Part shown: positions 17,228 through 26,470 of the stretch, one piece after another
Position numbering within the stretch: the first letter of the stretch is position 1
Layout: every line of letters starts with the position of its first letter
Assembly (NCBI GenBank): GCA_949292875.1
Contig: CASFBJ010000014.1
Location: 1 to 59,120 of the forward strand
Direction: 5' to 3'
DNA length: 59,120 nucleotides
Origin: an uncultured Christensenella sp.
GTDB taxonomy: Bacteria > Bacillota > Clostridia > Christensenellales > UBA1242
The notes under the pieces: model-generated
Told to the model about the DNA's origin: nothing
Database searches by the model: none
The model's input: only the letters and a program-made list of their open reading frames with translations
Made by a program: the position numbers and the translations under genes

Positions 17228-19351
17228 TTATTTTATCGTATGAGTGTTCTTACATTTAGGGAAATTTGGACACGCTAAAAAAACACCTTTCTTGCCTGTT
17301 TTTAACACCATTGTTGCCCCACATTTCTCACAAGGTACATTCTCATATTGCTTCAAATCTATTCCTTTTAAGTCTATGTAATCTTTTGTAAATTTGCATT
17401 TAGGAAAATTTGGACACGCCAAGAATTTGCCATTTTTGCCGTTTTTTATAACTAAATTAGCATTACAATTAGGACACTTTTCATCTGTTTCTTCTACTTC
17501 TTCATGTTCCTTTATTGTTCCATCTTCTAAGATAGTTTTTGTATTTTTACATTTAGGGAAATTTGGACACGCTAAAAATTTTCCATTAACACTATTTCTT
17601 ATTACCATAAATGCGCCACATTTCTCACAAACTATATCAGTTTTAATAGTTTCTGCTTTTGCTGCGTCTTTATCAACAACTAAGACTTGTTTTTCAAAAT
17701 CTCCATAAAAATCTCTAATAACTTGTTTGTAATCTAATTTACCTTGAGATATTGTATCCAACTTCTTTTCCATTTCTGCTGTAAATTTTACATTCATAAT
17801 ATCTTTGAAATTTTTAGTAAGAAATTCGCAAACAGTTTCTCCTATTTCTGTAGGAACAAAATATTTATCTTCTAACTTACAATAGTTTCTATTTAAAAGA
17901 ATTTGCACTGTTTGTACATAAGTGGCTGGTCTACCTATGCCTTTTGCTTCCATAAGTTTAACAAAACTAGGTTCATTGTATCTTGAAGGAGGTTTTGTGA
18001 ATTTTTGTTCATATTTAACTTCTATACACTTTAATTCTTGTCCTTCATTTACTGAAGGCAATTTATCTTTGGTTTCTGTTTCATCAGTTTCTAAATCACC
18101 TTCATAAACTATTTTATAACCTTTAAATTTAGGAGTATTTCCACTAACTCTAAATGTATAATCGCCGTTTTGTATATCTATAACTACACTATCATATACA
18201 TAATCAGCCATTTGACTTGCTAAAAATCTTTCATATACAAGTTTATATAACTTATATTGATTAGGCGTAATTTCATTTTTTATACTTTCAGGAGTTATAG
18301 ATAAATCTATAGGTCTTATTGCTTCGTGTCCTTCTTGTGCAGATGCTCTACTAGCATATACATTTGTCTTTTTTGGATAATATTCTTGACCATATTTATC
18401 TAAAATGAAATTTTTTGCCATATTTTGAGCCATTTCACTTACTCTTGTACTATCTGTTCTTATATATGTTATTAGTGCTTTTTTACCATAAGTTTTAGTT
18501 TGAACACCCTCGTATAAGTTTTGTGCTGTTTTAGATATAGTATCTAAACTCATTTTTAATTTTTGACCAGCATCTTGTTGCATACTACTTGTGATGAATG
18601 GAGGATTTGCTTTTTGCTTTTTAACTTCTCTTTTTACTAAACTAACTATATAAATATGTTCTTTTAATTCTTGTAACAATTTTTCCAACTCATCTTTAGA
18701 TGAAATTGTTACTTTTTTACCATTCTTCAAAACTAGTAATGTCTTGAATTTTATATTTTGCTCATCAAATATCGCATTTACAGTCCAATACTCTTCAGGG
18801 ACAAAATTTCTAATTTCTTTTTCCCTATCCACAATTAGTTTTAAAGCAACAGATTGTACTCTACCTGCAGAAAGTTTTGGAGCTATTTTCTTGCTTAAAA
18901 TGGGTGATAATTTGTAACCAACTAATCTATCTAGTATTCTTCTAGCTTGTTGTGCGTTTATTAAGTTACAATCTAATTCTCTTGGATTATCTAATGCATG
19001 AGTGATAGCATCTTTCGTTATCTCATTAAATGTAATTCTACATTTAGAATCATTTGGAAGATTCAAAAGATATGCCATATGCCAACTAATAGCTTCACCT
19101 TCTCTATCTGGGTCAGTTGCAAGGTATATATAATCAGCTTGACTTGCAAGTTTTTTGCATTCTTCTATAGTGCTTTTTTTGTTTGGTAACGGCACATATG
19201 TAGGCTTAAAATCATGCTCTATATCTATACCCATTCCTTTTTCAGGTAAATCTCTTATATGCCCTTTAGTAGCAAATACTTTATAATCTTTTCCTAAATA
19301 TTTCTCTATTGTTGCCTGCTTAGCAGGTGCTTCTATTATAAGTAACTTCAT
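17228..19351 (-). CDS. topA: DNA topoisomerase I
   Basis: A 707-residue type IA topoisomerase that relaxes negative supercoils. The Toprim domain starts at LLIIEAPAK and has the metal motif ATDPDREGE. The active-site Tyr is in ALITYIRTDSTR. The C-terminus carries three four-cysteine zinc ribbons (each CxxC...CPNFPKC), covering about residues 580-705. The length is typical. ATG with GGAG upstream; 10 bp after dprA. The near-identical zinc repeats could recombine, but all three appear intact. Confidence 0.97.
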   Translation of the reverse strand: MKLLIIEAPAKQATIEKYLGKDYKVFATKGHIRDLPEKGMGIDIEHDFKPTYVPLPNKKSTIEECKKLASQADYIYLATDPDREGEAISWHMAYLLNLPNDSKCRITFNEITKDAITHALDNPRELDCNLINAQQARRILDRLVGYKLSPILSKKIAPKLSAGRVQSVALKLIVDREKEIRNFVPEEYWTVNAIFDEQNIKFKTLLVLKNGKKVTISSKDELEKLLQELKEHIYIVSLVKREVKKQKANPPFITSSMQQDAGQKLKMSLDTISKTAQNLYEGVQTKTYGKKALITYIRTDSTRVSEMAQNMAKNFILDKYGQEYYPKKTNVYASRASAQEGHEAIRPIDLSITPESIKNEITPNQYKLYKLVYERFLASQMADYVYDSVVIDIQNGDYTFRVSGNTPKFKGYKIVYEGDLETDETETKDKLPSVNEGQELKCIEVKYEQKFTKPPSRYNEPSFVKLMEAKGIGRPATYVQTVQILLNRNYCKLEDKYFVPTEIGETVCEFLTKNFKDIMNVKFTAEMEKKLDTISQGKLDYKQVIRDFYGDFEKQVLVVDKDAAKAETIKTDIVCEKCGAFMVIRNSVNGKFLACPNFPKCKNTKTILEDGTIKEHEEVEETDEKCPNCNANLVIKNGKNGKFLACPNFPKCKFTKDYIDLKGIDLKQYENVPCEKCGATMVLKTGKKGVFLACPNFPKCKNTHTIK

Positions 19352-19361
19352 ATAATCTCCA

Positions 19362-20486
19362 TTAATCTAATTTTATAAAATAGTTTCCTGGTATCCTTTT
19401 TATTTTCTTTCTTATTTCTAGACCTGTCAACATTCCTAAAAGTCTTTTGGACTCTATGCCTGTTTTATCTACGATATAGTCAAAATGTGCCTGCTCATTA
19501 TCTTCAAGTATTGCAAAAATTTTTGCTTCTTCTTTTGTAAAATCTTCTCTTTCATATACTGGGACATAAGTAACATTTAAGTCTTTTATAATTTCTTCAG
19601 GGTCAGTAACTAACATTGATTGACAACTTTTTATAAGTGTATTTGCATAACTACTTCTGTATGAAGTAATATTGCCAGGCACGGCATAAACAGTTTTATT
19701 ATAATCAAGTGCATACTCAACAGTATATCTTACACCACTTTTCATTCCAGCTTGAGTAACCAGTACAGCTTCAGATATACCAGCAATAATTCTATTTCTA
19801 ATAGGAAACATATATCTTAAAGAATCTGTTTGTGGAGGCCACTCTGTTATAACAAGACCTTTTTTCATTATTTGCTTACATAATTCTGTATTTATGGCTG
19901 GATATATTTTATTTATTCCACCACTTAATACAGCTATAGTTTTTCCTTGTAATTCCAAACATTTTTTATGTGCAATTGTATCTAAACCTTCCGCCATACC
20001 ACTAACTATAGTTAATCCTGAATATACAAAATCTTTTACAAATTTTTCAGTAACTTTATATCCATACTCATCAAATAACCTTGTACCAACTACTGCAATT
20101 GTACGAGATTTTAATAATTTAATATCACCTTTGTAATACAAAATAATTGGAGGTACATCTATATCTCTTAAGCATTGCGGATACATATCATTTTCTATAG
20201 AAATAAAATCTGTATATTGTATAACTTTTCTTAAAACCATATGCATATATTCAGGTGTTGCTCCACCTAAAATTCTTAAAAAATCTTCTTCACCGCATAT
20301 TTCTTCTATTTCTTTTGCATAATCATTTATATTAAATAATTTATTTCCATTTTTCAAAAATTTATAAATCTTTACTTTTTTATTTGTGTTCAAAAAAGAA
20401 AAAGAATCTAACCAAAGCCAACCCAAATCGTTATCTGTTAAGTTTTTATTTTCTTTATACTTTATTATATCTATATCAAATTCCAT
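19362..20486 (-). CDS. dprA: DNA-processing protein DprA (Smf)
   Basis: A 374-residue protein that loads RecA on incoming single-stranded DNA during transformation. The Rossmann-like DprA core includes VVGTRLFDEYG, SGMAEGLDTIAH and AVLSGGINKIYP. A helical N-terminal part and a C-terminal winged domain (from about 310) complete the usual form. The start overlaps the end of comM by 11 bp. Beside comM it suggests retained natural competence machinery, but no ComE genes are in this window. Confidence 0.95.
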   Translation of the reverse strand: MEFDIDIIKYKENKNLTDNDLGWLWLDSFSFLNTNKKVKIYKFLKNGNKLFNINDYAKEIEEICGEEDFLRILGGATPEYMHMVLRKVIQYTDFISIENDMYPQCLRDIDVPPIILYYKGDIKLLKSRTIAVVGTRLFDEYGYKVTEKFVKDFVYSGLTIVSGMAEGLDTIAHKKCLELQGKTIAVLSGGINKIYPAINTELCKQIMKKGLVITEWPPQTDSLRYMFPIRNRIIAGISEAVLVTQAGMKSGVRYTVEYALDYNKTVYAVPGNITSYRSSYANTLIKSCQSMLVTDPEEIIKDLNVTYVPVYEREDFTKEEAKIFAILEDNEQAHFDYIVDKTGIESKRLLGMLTGLEIRKKIKRIPGNYFIKLD

Positions 20487-22008
20487 ATTTATTTTCCAAA
20501 TTCCTATATTGCAAAGCCTCTAATATATGCTCATATCTTATATTTTCACTATTATCTAAATCTGCAATAGTTCTTGCAACTTTAAGTATCCTATTATATG
20601 CTCTAGCTGACAAGTTAAGGCTATCAAAAGCATCTTTTATAATGTCTTTAGTTTCTTCATCAAGTTGACAATATTTCAACAAATGCTTTTGATTCATTTT
20701 AGCATTACAAAAGATTTTATCATCTTTGTATCTTTCTAACTGTATCTTGCGTGCTTTTTCTACCCTGTCTTTAATCATATAACTAGGTTCTTCTTCAACT
20801 TTGTTTGTTATATCACTATATGAAATACTATCCACTTCTACATGTAAATCTATTCTGTCTAAAATAGGACCACTTAACTTATTTCTATATTTAACTATTT
20901 GAACAGGCGTACATCTACATTTATTTGCATCATGTCCAAAATATCCGCACGGACAAGGATTCATACTTGCTATAAGCATAATATTTGCTGGATATTCTAT
21001 ACTTTGCTGTATCCTTGCAACGGTAATTTTACCATCTTCTAGCGGTTGTCTTAAAGACTCTATAGCTTCTCGTTTATATTCAGGCATCTCATCTAAGTAT
21101 AAAACTCCACTATGAGCTAAACTTATTTCTCCAGGTTTTGCGTTTCTTCCACCACCTGTCAAAGCAATAGTAGTTGCTGTATGATGAGGTGTTCTAAAGG
21201 GTCTATGAGTTACTATACCTATTTTGTTATCTAAAACGCCAGCAATACTATGTATTTTAGTAACTTCTAATGCTTCTTCAAATGTTAAATCTGGTAATAT
21301 TGTAGGAAATGCTTTTGCAAGCATACTTTTTCCAGCTCCTGGAGGTCCTACGAGTATACAATTATGGCCACCTGCAGCAGATATTTCTAAAGCTCTTTTC
21401 GCCAAACTTTGCCCTTTTATATATTTAAAATCATCTATTATACTCATAGAAGTTTGAATTTCATCAAAAAATTTTGTAGATATAGGCAAAATATGTATAT
21501 ACCCATTTAAAAACTCTACTAAATGTTGCAAATTATCAATTGGATAAACTTCAATTCCTTCTATAAAGCTCGCTTCCATTTCATTTTCTTTCGGTATTAT
21601 TATTTTTTTTATACCAAAATCTCTAGCAGTTATTAGAATTGGTAAAAGTCCATTTACTTTTTTTATTGTCCCATCAAGGCTTAACTCTCCAATGTATGCA
21701 TATTGATTTACTTTTTCTATTTCCACCATTTCCGTAGAAGCAAGCACGGCTATTGCTATAGGTAAGTCATATATTGGACCTTCTTTTTTCATATTTGCTG
21801 GAGCTAAATTAATAGTTATCCTATGTATAGGAAATTGAAAAGTACTATTTTTTATAGCACTTTTCACTCTGTACTTAGATTCTTTTATTGCAGTATCACC
21901 AAGTCCAACAATATCATATGTAGGTAAACCATTACTAATATCTACTTCAACATTAACTATATACCCTTCTAAACCATTTAATCCAAAGCTTGTTACTTTT
22001 GACAGCAT
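20476..22008 (-). CDS. comM: YifB/ComM-family Mg-chelatase-like AAA+ ATPase
   Basis: A 510-residue helicase-type ATPase of the YifB family, shown in naturally competent bacteria to drive branch migration in transformation. An N-terminal Lon-protease-like (S16-fold) domain (1-170) precedes the MCM-like ATPase with Walker A GPPGAGKS (near 220) and the motif MNPCPCGYFG, ending in a helical domain. ATG with AGGAG upstream. First gene of the run that ends with trxA; a likely promoter TTGCTT-17-TATCCT lies between the gatB terminator and the start. Confidence 0.93.
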   Translation of the reverse strand: MLSKVTSFGLNGLEGYIVNVEVDISNGLPTYDIVGLGDTAIKESKYRVKSAIKNSTFQFPIHRITINLAPANMKKEGPIYDLPIAIAVLASTEMVEIEKVNQYAYIGELSLDGTIKKVNGLLPILITARDFGIKKIIIPKENEMEASFIEGIEVYPIDNLQHLVEFLNGYIHILPISTKFFDEIQTSMSIIDDFKYIKGQSLAKRALEISAAGGHNCILVGPPGAGKSMLAKAFPTILPDLTFEEALEVTKIHSIAGVLDNKIGIVTHRPFRTPHHTATTIALTGGGRNAKPGEISLAHSGVLYLDEMPEYKREAIESLRQPLEDGKITVARIQQSIEYPANIMLIASMNPCPCGYFGHDANKCRCTPVQIVKYRNKLSGPILDRIDLHVEVDSISYSDITNKVEEEPSYMIKDRVEKARKIQLERYKDDKIFCNAKMNQKHLLKYCQLDEETKDIIKDAFDSLNLSARAYNRILKVARTIADLDNSENIRYEHILEALQYRNLENKYGI

Positions 22009-22104
22009 TATACAATTCTCCTAATACACTTCTTTATAGGATAGCAAATTTAAAAATAAAAAGCAAGAAAATACAATAAGAAAATGTTTTTAAACTATGC
22101 AACT

Positions 22105-22134
22105 AAAAAACACGAAACAAATTTCGTGTTTTTT
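22105..22134 (-). terminator. terminator of gatCAB
   Basis: A 13-bp stem AAAAAACACGAAA (22105-22117) pairs with TTTCGTGTTTTTT (22122-22134). Only 2 bp separate it from the gatB stop. The A/T flanks provide U-tracts on both strands. Confidence 0.88.
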
Positions 22135-22136
22135 AA

Positions 22137-23558
22137 CTAATCTAATTTGCTTATTATAATCTTTTTAACATCATCAGGATTAGCTTTACCTTTTGTTGCT
22201 CTCATAACTTGTCCTAAAAAGAATGTCATAACTTTATCTCTATTTACTGCAAAGTCTGTTACAGCTTTTGGATTATTGGTTAAAATTTCTTCTACAATTT
22301 TAGAAATTTCATCAATAGATATATCATTTAACATATTGTTTTCTTTTGCTAATTTTCTCGCATCAATATTACCATTTGAACAAAGTTCTATTAATTTTTT
22401 AGCATTTTGTTGTCCTATTTCTTTTTTATCATACATCTGCAATATACTTACAAAATCATCTACAGATATACCTATATTTATCTCATCTTCATTATTAATA
22501 TATTTCATTAATTCGGTCATTATCCAATTTGCGACCTTTTTAGGCTCATTATAATTATTTAAAACGCAATCAAAGAAGTCTGAAACTTTTTTATCAGAAA
22601 TTAATTGTTCCGCATCATATTCTGAAAGATTGTATTCTTCTATATATTTTTTCTTTCTTTCTTGAGGTAATGTAGGAATATCTTGTCTTAAATCTTCTAC
22701 TATTTGCCTTGGAATATTTATAGCCAAAATATCAGGGTCTGGAAAATATCTATAATCTTGAGAATCTTCTTTTTGCCTTAAAGGAAAATTCTTACCTTTT
22801 TCATCATCCCATTTTCTAGTTTCTTGTTTAACCTGTTCTCCCTTTTCTATAAGTTCAATTTGCCTAGCTGTCTCATATTCTATAGCCCTAGCTACACTCT
22901 TAAAGGAATTTAGATTTTTCATTTCTGTTCTTGTACCTAAAATATTACTTCCTTTAGGTTTAATGCTTAAGTTTACATCACAACGCATTCCGCCTTGTTC
23001 CATTTTACAATCTGCTAAATTAGCATAAATTAGATTATTTCTTAATGCGTTTAAAAATTCTACCGCTTCATCAGCACAAGTTATGTCTGGTTTTGATACC
23101 ATTTCTATAAGTGGAACTCCACCTCTGTTATAATCAATAAGCGTACCTACTTGTTCATTTTTATGAATTAGTTTTCCTGCATCTTCTTCAAGATGTATTC
23201 TATCTAATCTTATAAACTTTGTATGATTTTGAACCCAAACTCCACCTCCTACGCAAATAGGCTTTACTAACTGACTAATTTGATATGCTTTACTTAAATC
23301 AGGATAGAAATAGTTTTTTCTTTCAAATACTGCAACATCATTTATTTCACATCCCATACATAAGCCTGCTTTAATAGTGTATTCTACAGCCTTTTTGTTT
23401 ATTATTGGCAAAGCACCAGGTAACCCTATACACACAGGGCAACAATTAGTGTTTGGTTCATTACCAAATTTATTTGGACAAGAACAAAAGACTTTTGTAT
23501 TTGTCTTCAACTCTGCATGAACTTCTAAGCCTATAACAACATCATATTTGTCTTGCAT
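22137..23558 (-). CDS. gatB: Asp-tRNA(Asn)/Glu-tRNA(Gln) amidotransferase subunit B
   Basis: A 473-residue kinase/transamidase core subunit. It begins with the conserved IGLEVHAELKT, has the zinc-type CSCPNKFG..NCCPVC motif, and the PDP..R strings (RYFPDPD, DYNRGGVPL). The C-terminal tRNA-binding YqeY-like domain (about 405-473) ends with FFLGQVMRATKGKANP. It amidates misacylated Glu-tRNA(Gln) and/or Asp-tRNA(Asn) with GatA and GatC. Directly joined to gatA. Confidence 0.97.
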   Translation of the reverse strand: MQDKYDVVIGLEVHAELKTNTKVFCSCPNKFGNEPNTNCCPVCIGLPGALPIINKKAVEYTIKAGLCMGCEINDVAVFERKNYFYPDLSKAYQISQLVKPICVGGGVWVQNHTKFIRLDRIHLEEDAGKLIHKNEQVGTLIDYNRGGVPLIEMVSKPDITCADEAVEFLNALRNNLIYANLADCKMEQGGMRCDVNLSIKPKGSNILGTRTEMKNLNSFKSVARAIEYETARQIELIEKGEQVKQETRKWDDEKGKNFPLRQKEDSQDYRYFPDPDILAINIPRQIVEDLRQDIPTLPQERKKKYIEEYNLSEYDAEQLISDKKVSDFFDCVLNNYNEPKKVANWIMTELMKYINNEDEINIGISVDDFVSILQMYDKKEIGQQNAKKLIELCSNGNIDARKLAKENNMLNDISIDEISKIVEEILTNNPKAVTDFAVNRDKVMTFFLGQVMRATKGKANPDDVKKIIISKLD

Positions 23559-24971
23559 TTATTTGCCCTCCGTATAGTTTTTTTCAATATAATTTGCTAA
23601 ATTATAAATTTTTTCTTCTTGCAATTTATCTGCAAAAATTTGTAAACCTAAAGGCAATTTATTTTCTCCGCATGCATATGGAATAGAAATAGCAGGAATG
23701 CCAGCTATATTTGCTGGAATCGTAAATATATCTTCCATATACATATCTACAGGATTTTTAAATTCACCAATTTTGAAGGCTTCGCCATAAGTTGTCGGCA
23801 TAATAATAGCATCACATGATTTAAAAGCTGAAGAAAATTCTTTTTTTATCATTTGTTGAATCTTTTTTGCTTTATTGTAATATGCATCAAAATATCCACT
23901 ACTTAAAACAAAATTACCAAGCATAATTCTTCTTTTAACTTCATCACCAAAACCTTGTGTTCTACTCTTTTTATATATTTCGTTTACATCTTTACAATTC
24001 TCAGCTCTTCTTGAGCATCTTATTCCTTCAAACCTACCTAAGTTTGAAGTAGCTTCAGCTGGAGCTAAAATGTAGTAAACTGGCAAACATAATTTAATGT
24101 TTGGGATTTCTACTTCTACTATTTCTATACCGTTATTTTTTAAGAAAGTAACTAATTTATCAAAATGAGTACTTTCTTTCATTATTTCTTTTACTTGTTT
24201 AACTATTCCAACTCTTAAGCCTTTTGCGTCTTTTTCACAACTCTCTACATAATTTGGGACATTGTTACTTAATGTTGTGTCATCATTATTATCTTGACCT
24301 GATAAAATGCTTAACAAAAGTGCATTGTCTTCTACATCTTGTGTTATAGGCCCTACTTGATCTAAGCTTGAAGCAAAAGCAATAACGCCATATCTTGAAA
24401 CTCTTCCATATGTTGGCTTTATTCCAACGACGCCATTATATGAACTAGGTTGCCTTATAGAACCTCCTGTATCCGTACCTAAAGCACATGGTACCATTCC
24501 ACTTGCTACAGCTGCTGCACTACCTCCACTAGATCCTCCAGGAACTCTATCTTTGTCTAAAGCATTTCTACATAAACCATGCACTGTCTTTTCAGTAGAA
24601 CTTCCCATAGCAAATTCATCCATGTTTGCTCTACCTATGATTATAGCATCTTCATCTAAAAGTTTTTTAACAACTGTACTTGTATATTGTGCTGTATAAT
24701 CTTTAAGAAAGAAAGATGCACAACTAGCCTTTTTACCTTCTAAAAATATATTATCTTTTATTAGAATAGGAACACCAGCTAATTTTCCTAACTTGTCATC
24801 ACGATTTACTTTTTCATCTATTTTTTTGGCTTGTTCAAATACATCATCAAAAACTTCTACAATTGCATTTATACTATTTTTTTTCTTTATCTCTTCCAAA
24901 TAATATGCCAGTACATCTTGTGCTTTTATTTGTTTACTTTTTACTTTATCAACGATTTCTCTAACTTTCAT
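23559..24971 (-). CDS. gatA: Asp-tRNA(Asn)/Glu-tRNA(Gln) amidotransferase subunit A
   Basis: A 470-residue amidase that releases ammonia from glutamine for GatB. The amidase signature Lys-cisSer-Ser triad is visible: Lys in VPILIKDN, the Gly/Ser-rich VPGGSSGGSAAAVASG, and the nucleophile Ser in GTDTGGSIRQPSS. The length fits the family. ATG follows gatC by 3 bp; it is followed by gatB after 0 bp, so subunits are made in order C-A-B. Confidence 0.97.
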   Translation of the reverse strand: MKVREIVDKVKSKQIKAQDVLAYYLEEIKKKNSINAIVEVFDDVFEQAKKIDEKVNRDDKLGKLAGVPILIKDNIFLEGKKASCASFFLKDYTAQYTSTVVKKLLDEDAIIIGRANMDEFAMGSSTEKTVHGLCRNALDKDRVPGGSSGGSAAAVASGMVPCALGTDTGGSIRQPSSYNGVVGIKPTYGRVSRYGVIAFASSLDQVGPITQDVEDNALLLSILSGQDNNDDTTLSNNVPNYVESCEKDAKGLRVGIVKQVKEIMKESTHFDKLVTFLKNNGIEIVEVEIPNIKLCLPVYYILAPAEATSNLGRFEGIRCSRRAENCKDVNEIYKKSRTQGFGDEVKRRIMLGNFVLSSGYFDAYYNKAKKIQQMIKKEFSSAFKSCDAIIMPTTYGEAFKIGEFKNPVDMYMEDIFTIPANIAGIPAISIPYACGENKLPLGLQIFADKLQEEKIYNLANYIEKNYTEGK

Positions 24972-24974
24972 TTT

Positions 24975-25256
24975 TTACTCCATCATTAAGGGTACATTAA
25001 AACAACCCATTTTTTTACTTGGTGCATTCTCTAAAACTTTTTCTTGAGATAAACAATTTCCAACTATATCATCTCTTAATTCACAAATTTCTTTAGTTTC
25101 ATATTCTAATTCGCCATTTACATCAGCTTGTTCTATTTGGTCTACAAAAGTCAGTATAGCATTAAATTCTTCTTGAAATTTATTAAGCTCTTCTTCACTA
25201 AATTCTAAAGCAGACAAATTTGCTAAATGCTTTATCTCATTTATAGTTAATTTCAT
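24975..25256 (-). CDS. gatC: Asp-tRNA(Asn)/Glu-tRNA(Gln) amidotransferase subunit C
   Basis: A 93-residue stabilising subunit that wraps GatA and GatB together. It begins IKHLANLSALEFSEEEL, the typical GatC N-terminus, and has the FVDQIEQADV helix. ATG with AAAGGAG 6 nt upstream. A terminator-like hairpin with seven Us ends directly before that ribosome-binding site, suggesting that the operon is controlled by attenuation (see the leader entry). Confidence 0.93.
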   Translation of the reverse strand: MKLTINEIKHLANLSALEFSEEELNKFQEEFNAILTFVDQIEQADVNGELEYETKEICELRDDIVGNCLSQEKVLENAPSKKMGCFNVPLMME

Positions 25257-25268
25257 ACATTCTCCTTT

Positions 25269-25299
25269 AAAAAAAGCTTTAACAATATAATGTTAAAGC
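25269..25299 (-). promoter_or_regulatory. terminator-like leader hairpin directly before gatC
   Basis: On the - strand GCTTTAACA (25291-25299) pairs perfectly with TGTTAAAGC (25276-25284) around a 6-nt loop and is followed by U7 (25269-25275), then at once by AAAGGAG and the gatC ATG. The leader from the predicted start is only about 80 nt, and no T-box core (AGGGTGGNACCGCG) is present. It has the form of an intrinsic terminator or attenuator; the signal that would bypass it is not evident. Confidence 0.7.
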
Positions 25300-25344
25300 A
25301 TTCTAAATAAGTAATTAAAATTATTGCTATAACAATACTTAAGC

Positions 25345-25373
25345 AGTTTACCATAAAATATGGCTCTTGTCAA
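25345..25373 (-). promoter_or_regulatory. promoter of gatCAB
   Basis: -35 TTGACA (25368-25373), 17 bp, -10 TAAACT (25345-25350) on the - strand, just after the stop of the TIGR04086-type gene; start predicted near 25338. Confidence 0.7.
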
Positions 25374-25383
25374 TCATAAAGAG

Positions 25384-25782
25384 TTATTTTAAACCTTTTA
25401 TAATTACCCCGCATATTAGTCCTATAATCCCTGCAAAAATAACATTAAAAAGCAAAGTATAATCAAAAGTAAAATGTCCTGATAAAGCACTAAACACAAA
25501 AAAAGAAATTATGCTATAGCAAATACCTAAAATCATAGCATTTACTATGTTAACTTTTTCTTTTTTTGACATTATAATGCAAGCAATTAAAATGCTCAAA
25601 ACTTTAATAATTTGATTTATATTTACTATCCAATTTGTATTCATATCTACAAACTTTAAAATCATCGCAAATATAAGTATACAAACAATTGAAAAACTTA
25701 GTGCGATTAATACACCTTTAAGTAAATTTTTAAAATCAATAGCATCAAAAATTTTTCTTTTACTAACTTTTTCTTGCTCCAT
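25384..25782 (-). CDS. TIGR04086-type small membrane protein
   Basis: A 132-residue protein with four hydrophobic segments (about 18-40, 50-68, 77-97 and 103-128) and a short basic N-terminus. Family placement comes from size, four-helix form with Gly-rich last helices (FAGIIGLICGVIIKG), and position right after yajC, where TIGR04086/YrzE-like proteins are commonly found in Clostridia. Function unknown. ATG with AGAGGTG upstream; 44 bp after yajC, so probably cotranscribed. Confidence 0.75.
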   Translation of the reverse strand: MEQEKVSKRKIFDAIDFKNLLKGVLIALSFSIVCILIFAMILKFVDMNTNWIVNINQIIKVLSILIACIIMSKKEKVNIVNAMILGICYSIISFFVFSALSGHFTFDYTLLFNVIFAGIIGLICGVIIKGLK

Positions 25783-25826
25783 AAAACACCTCTAAATCAT
25801 GTATATGCGAGCAATTTTTTTTTATT

Positions 25827-26369
25827 CTATTTTTTAGATTTAGAAGTCTTTTTTTTATCTGTTTGTGATTCTTTAGTGTTTTCTTTATTGTCTTCCTTCT
25901 CTTCTATAGTTTTTTCATTTTCTGTATTTTCATTAATTGTTTTCTCTTCATCTAATACAACTTTAGATGATTCGTCATCCATTTTAGAAATATTTTCTTC
26001 AACTTTTTTTACTAATTCATTATATTCTTCATCATACTTTTCTTTATTATCTTTGTCATCTATGCCTGCAATAAAATTCATATCTATATCCATATTTATT
26101 GCATTTGAGCCTTCACCTATTTTTATAGTAATAACTTTTGTTCCATCTAAAGCTTCCCTAATCGCTACAATTTCTCCATAAAAACCTGCATATGTTTTAA
26201 CCTTAGCACCGACAACAAATTTTTTTTGATTTTCTTGCAATTCTTGCATATATTGTGCTCTTTTTTTATTATTCATAACTAACATAACAACTAAAAGCGC
26301 AACAAGTATAACTATTACAATTATTGACATAATAGACTCACCTGCTTCCGCAAATAATAAATTTTTCAT
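25827..26369 (-). CDS. yajC: preprotein translocase subunit YajC (long acidic tail)
   Basis: A single-pass accessory protein of the Sec translocon. The hydrophobic helix is about residues 12-30, followed by NNKKRAQYMQELQENQKKF and the beta-rich VGAKVKTYAGFYGEI, the usual YajC motif. At 180 residues it is nearly twice the common length: residues 105-180 form a Lys/Glu-rich, low-complexity tail. ATG with AGGTGGT upstream. A promoter with extended -10 (TGGTATAGT) is likely in the gap to queA. SecD/SecF are not in the window. Confidence 0.9.
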   Translation of the reverse strand: MKNLLFAEAGESIMSIIVIVILVALLVVMLVMNNKKRAQYMQELQENQKKFVVGAKVKTYAGFYGEIVAIREALDGTKVITIKIGEGSNAINMDIDMNFIAGIDDKDNKEKYDEEYNELVKKVEENISKMDDESSKVVLDEEKTINENTENEKTIEEKEDNKENTKESQTDKKKTSKSKK

Positions 26370-26470
26370 TTTTTACCACCTTTTTTAAAATATCTATAAC
26401 TATACCATATTTTTTTTAATTTTAAATTAAAAAATCACAATTTTTAAAAATTTTTCCATATTTTAACAAT

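Noticed and set aside
17250..17640. Tandem repeats in DNA as a separate element
   Set aside because: These repeats encode the three zinc ribbons of topoisomerase I and are explained by the protein.
25257..25345. T-box riboswitch before gatC
   Set aside because: The leader is about 80 nt and has no T-box core or specifier stem; only the terminator-like hairpin is present.
25774..26181. 135-aa Ser/Phe-rich frame on the + strand
   Set aside because: Antisense of the charged tail of yajC, with no ribosome-binding site and no family match.
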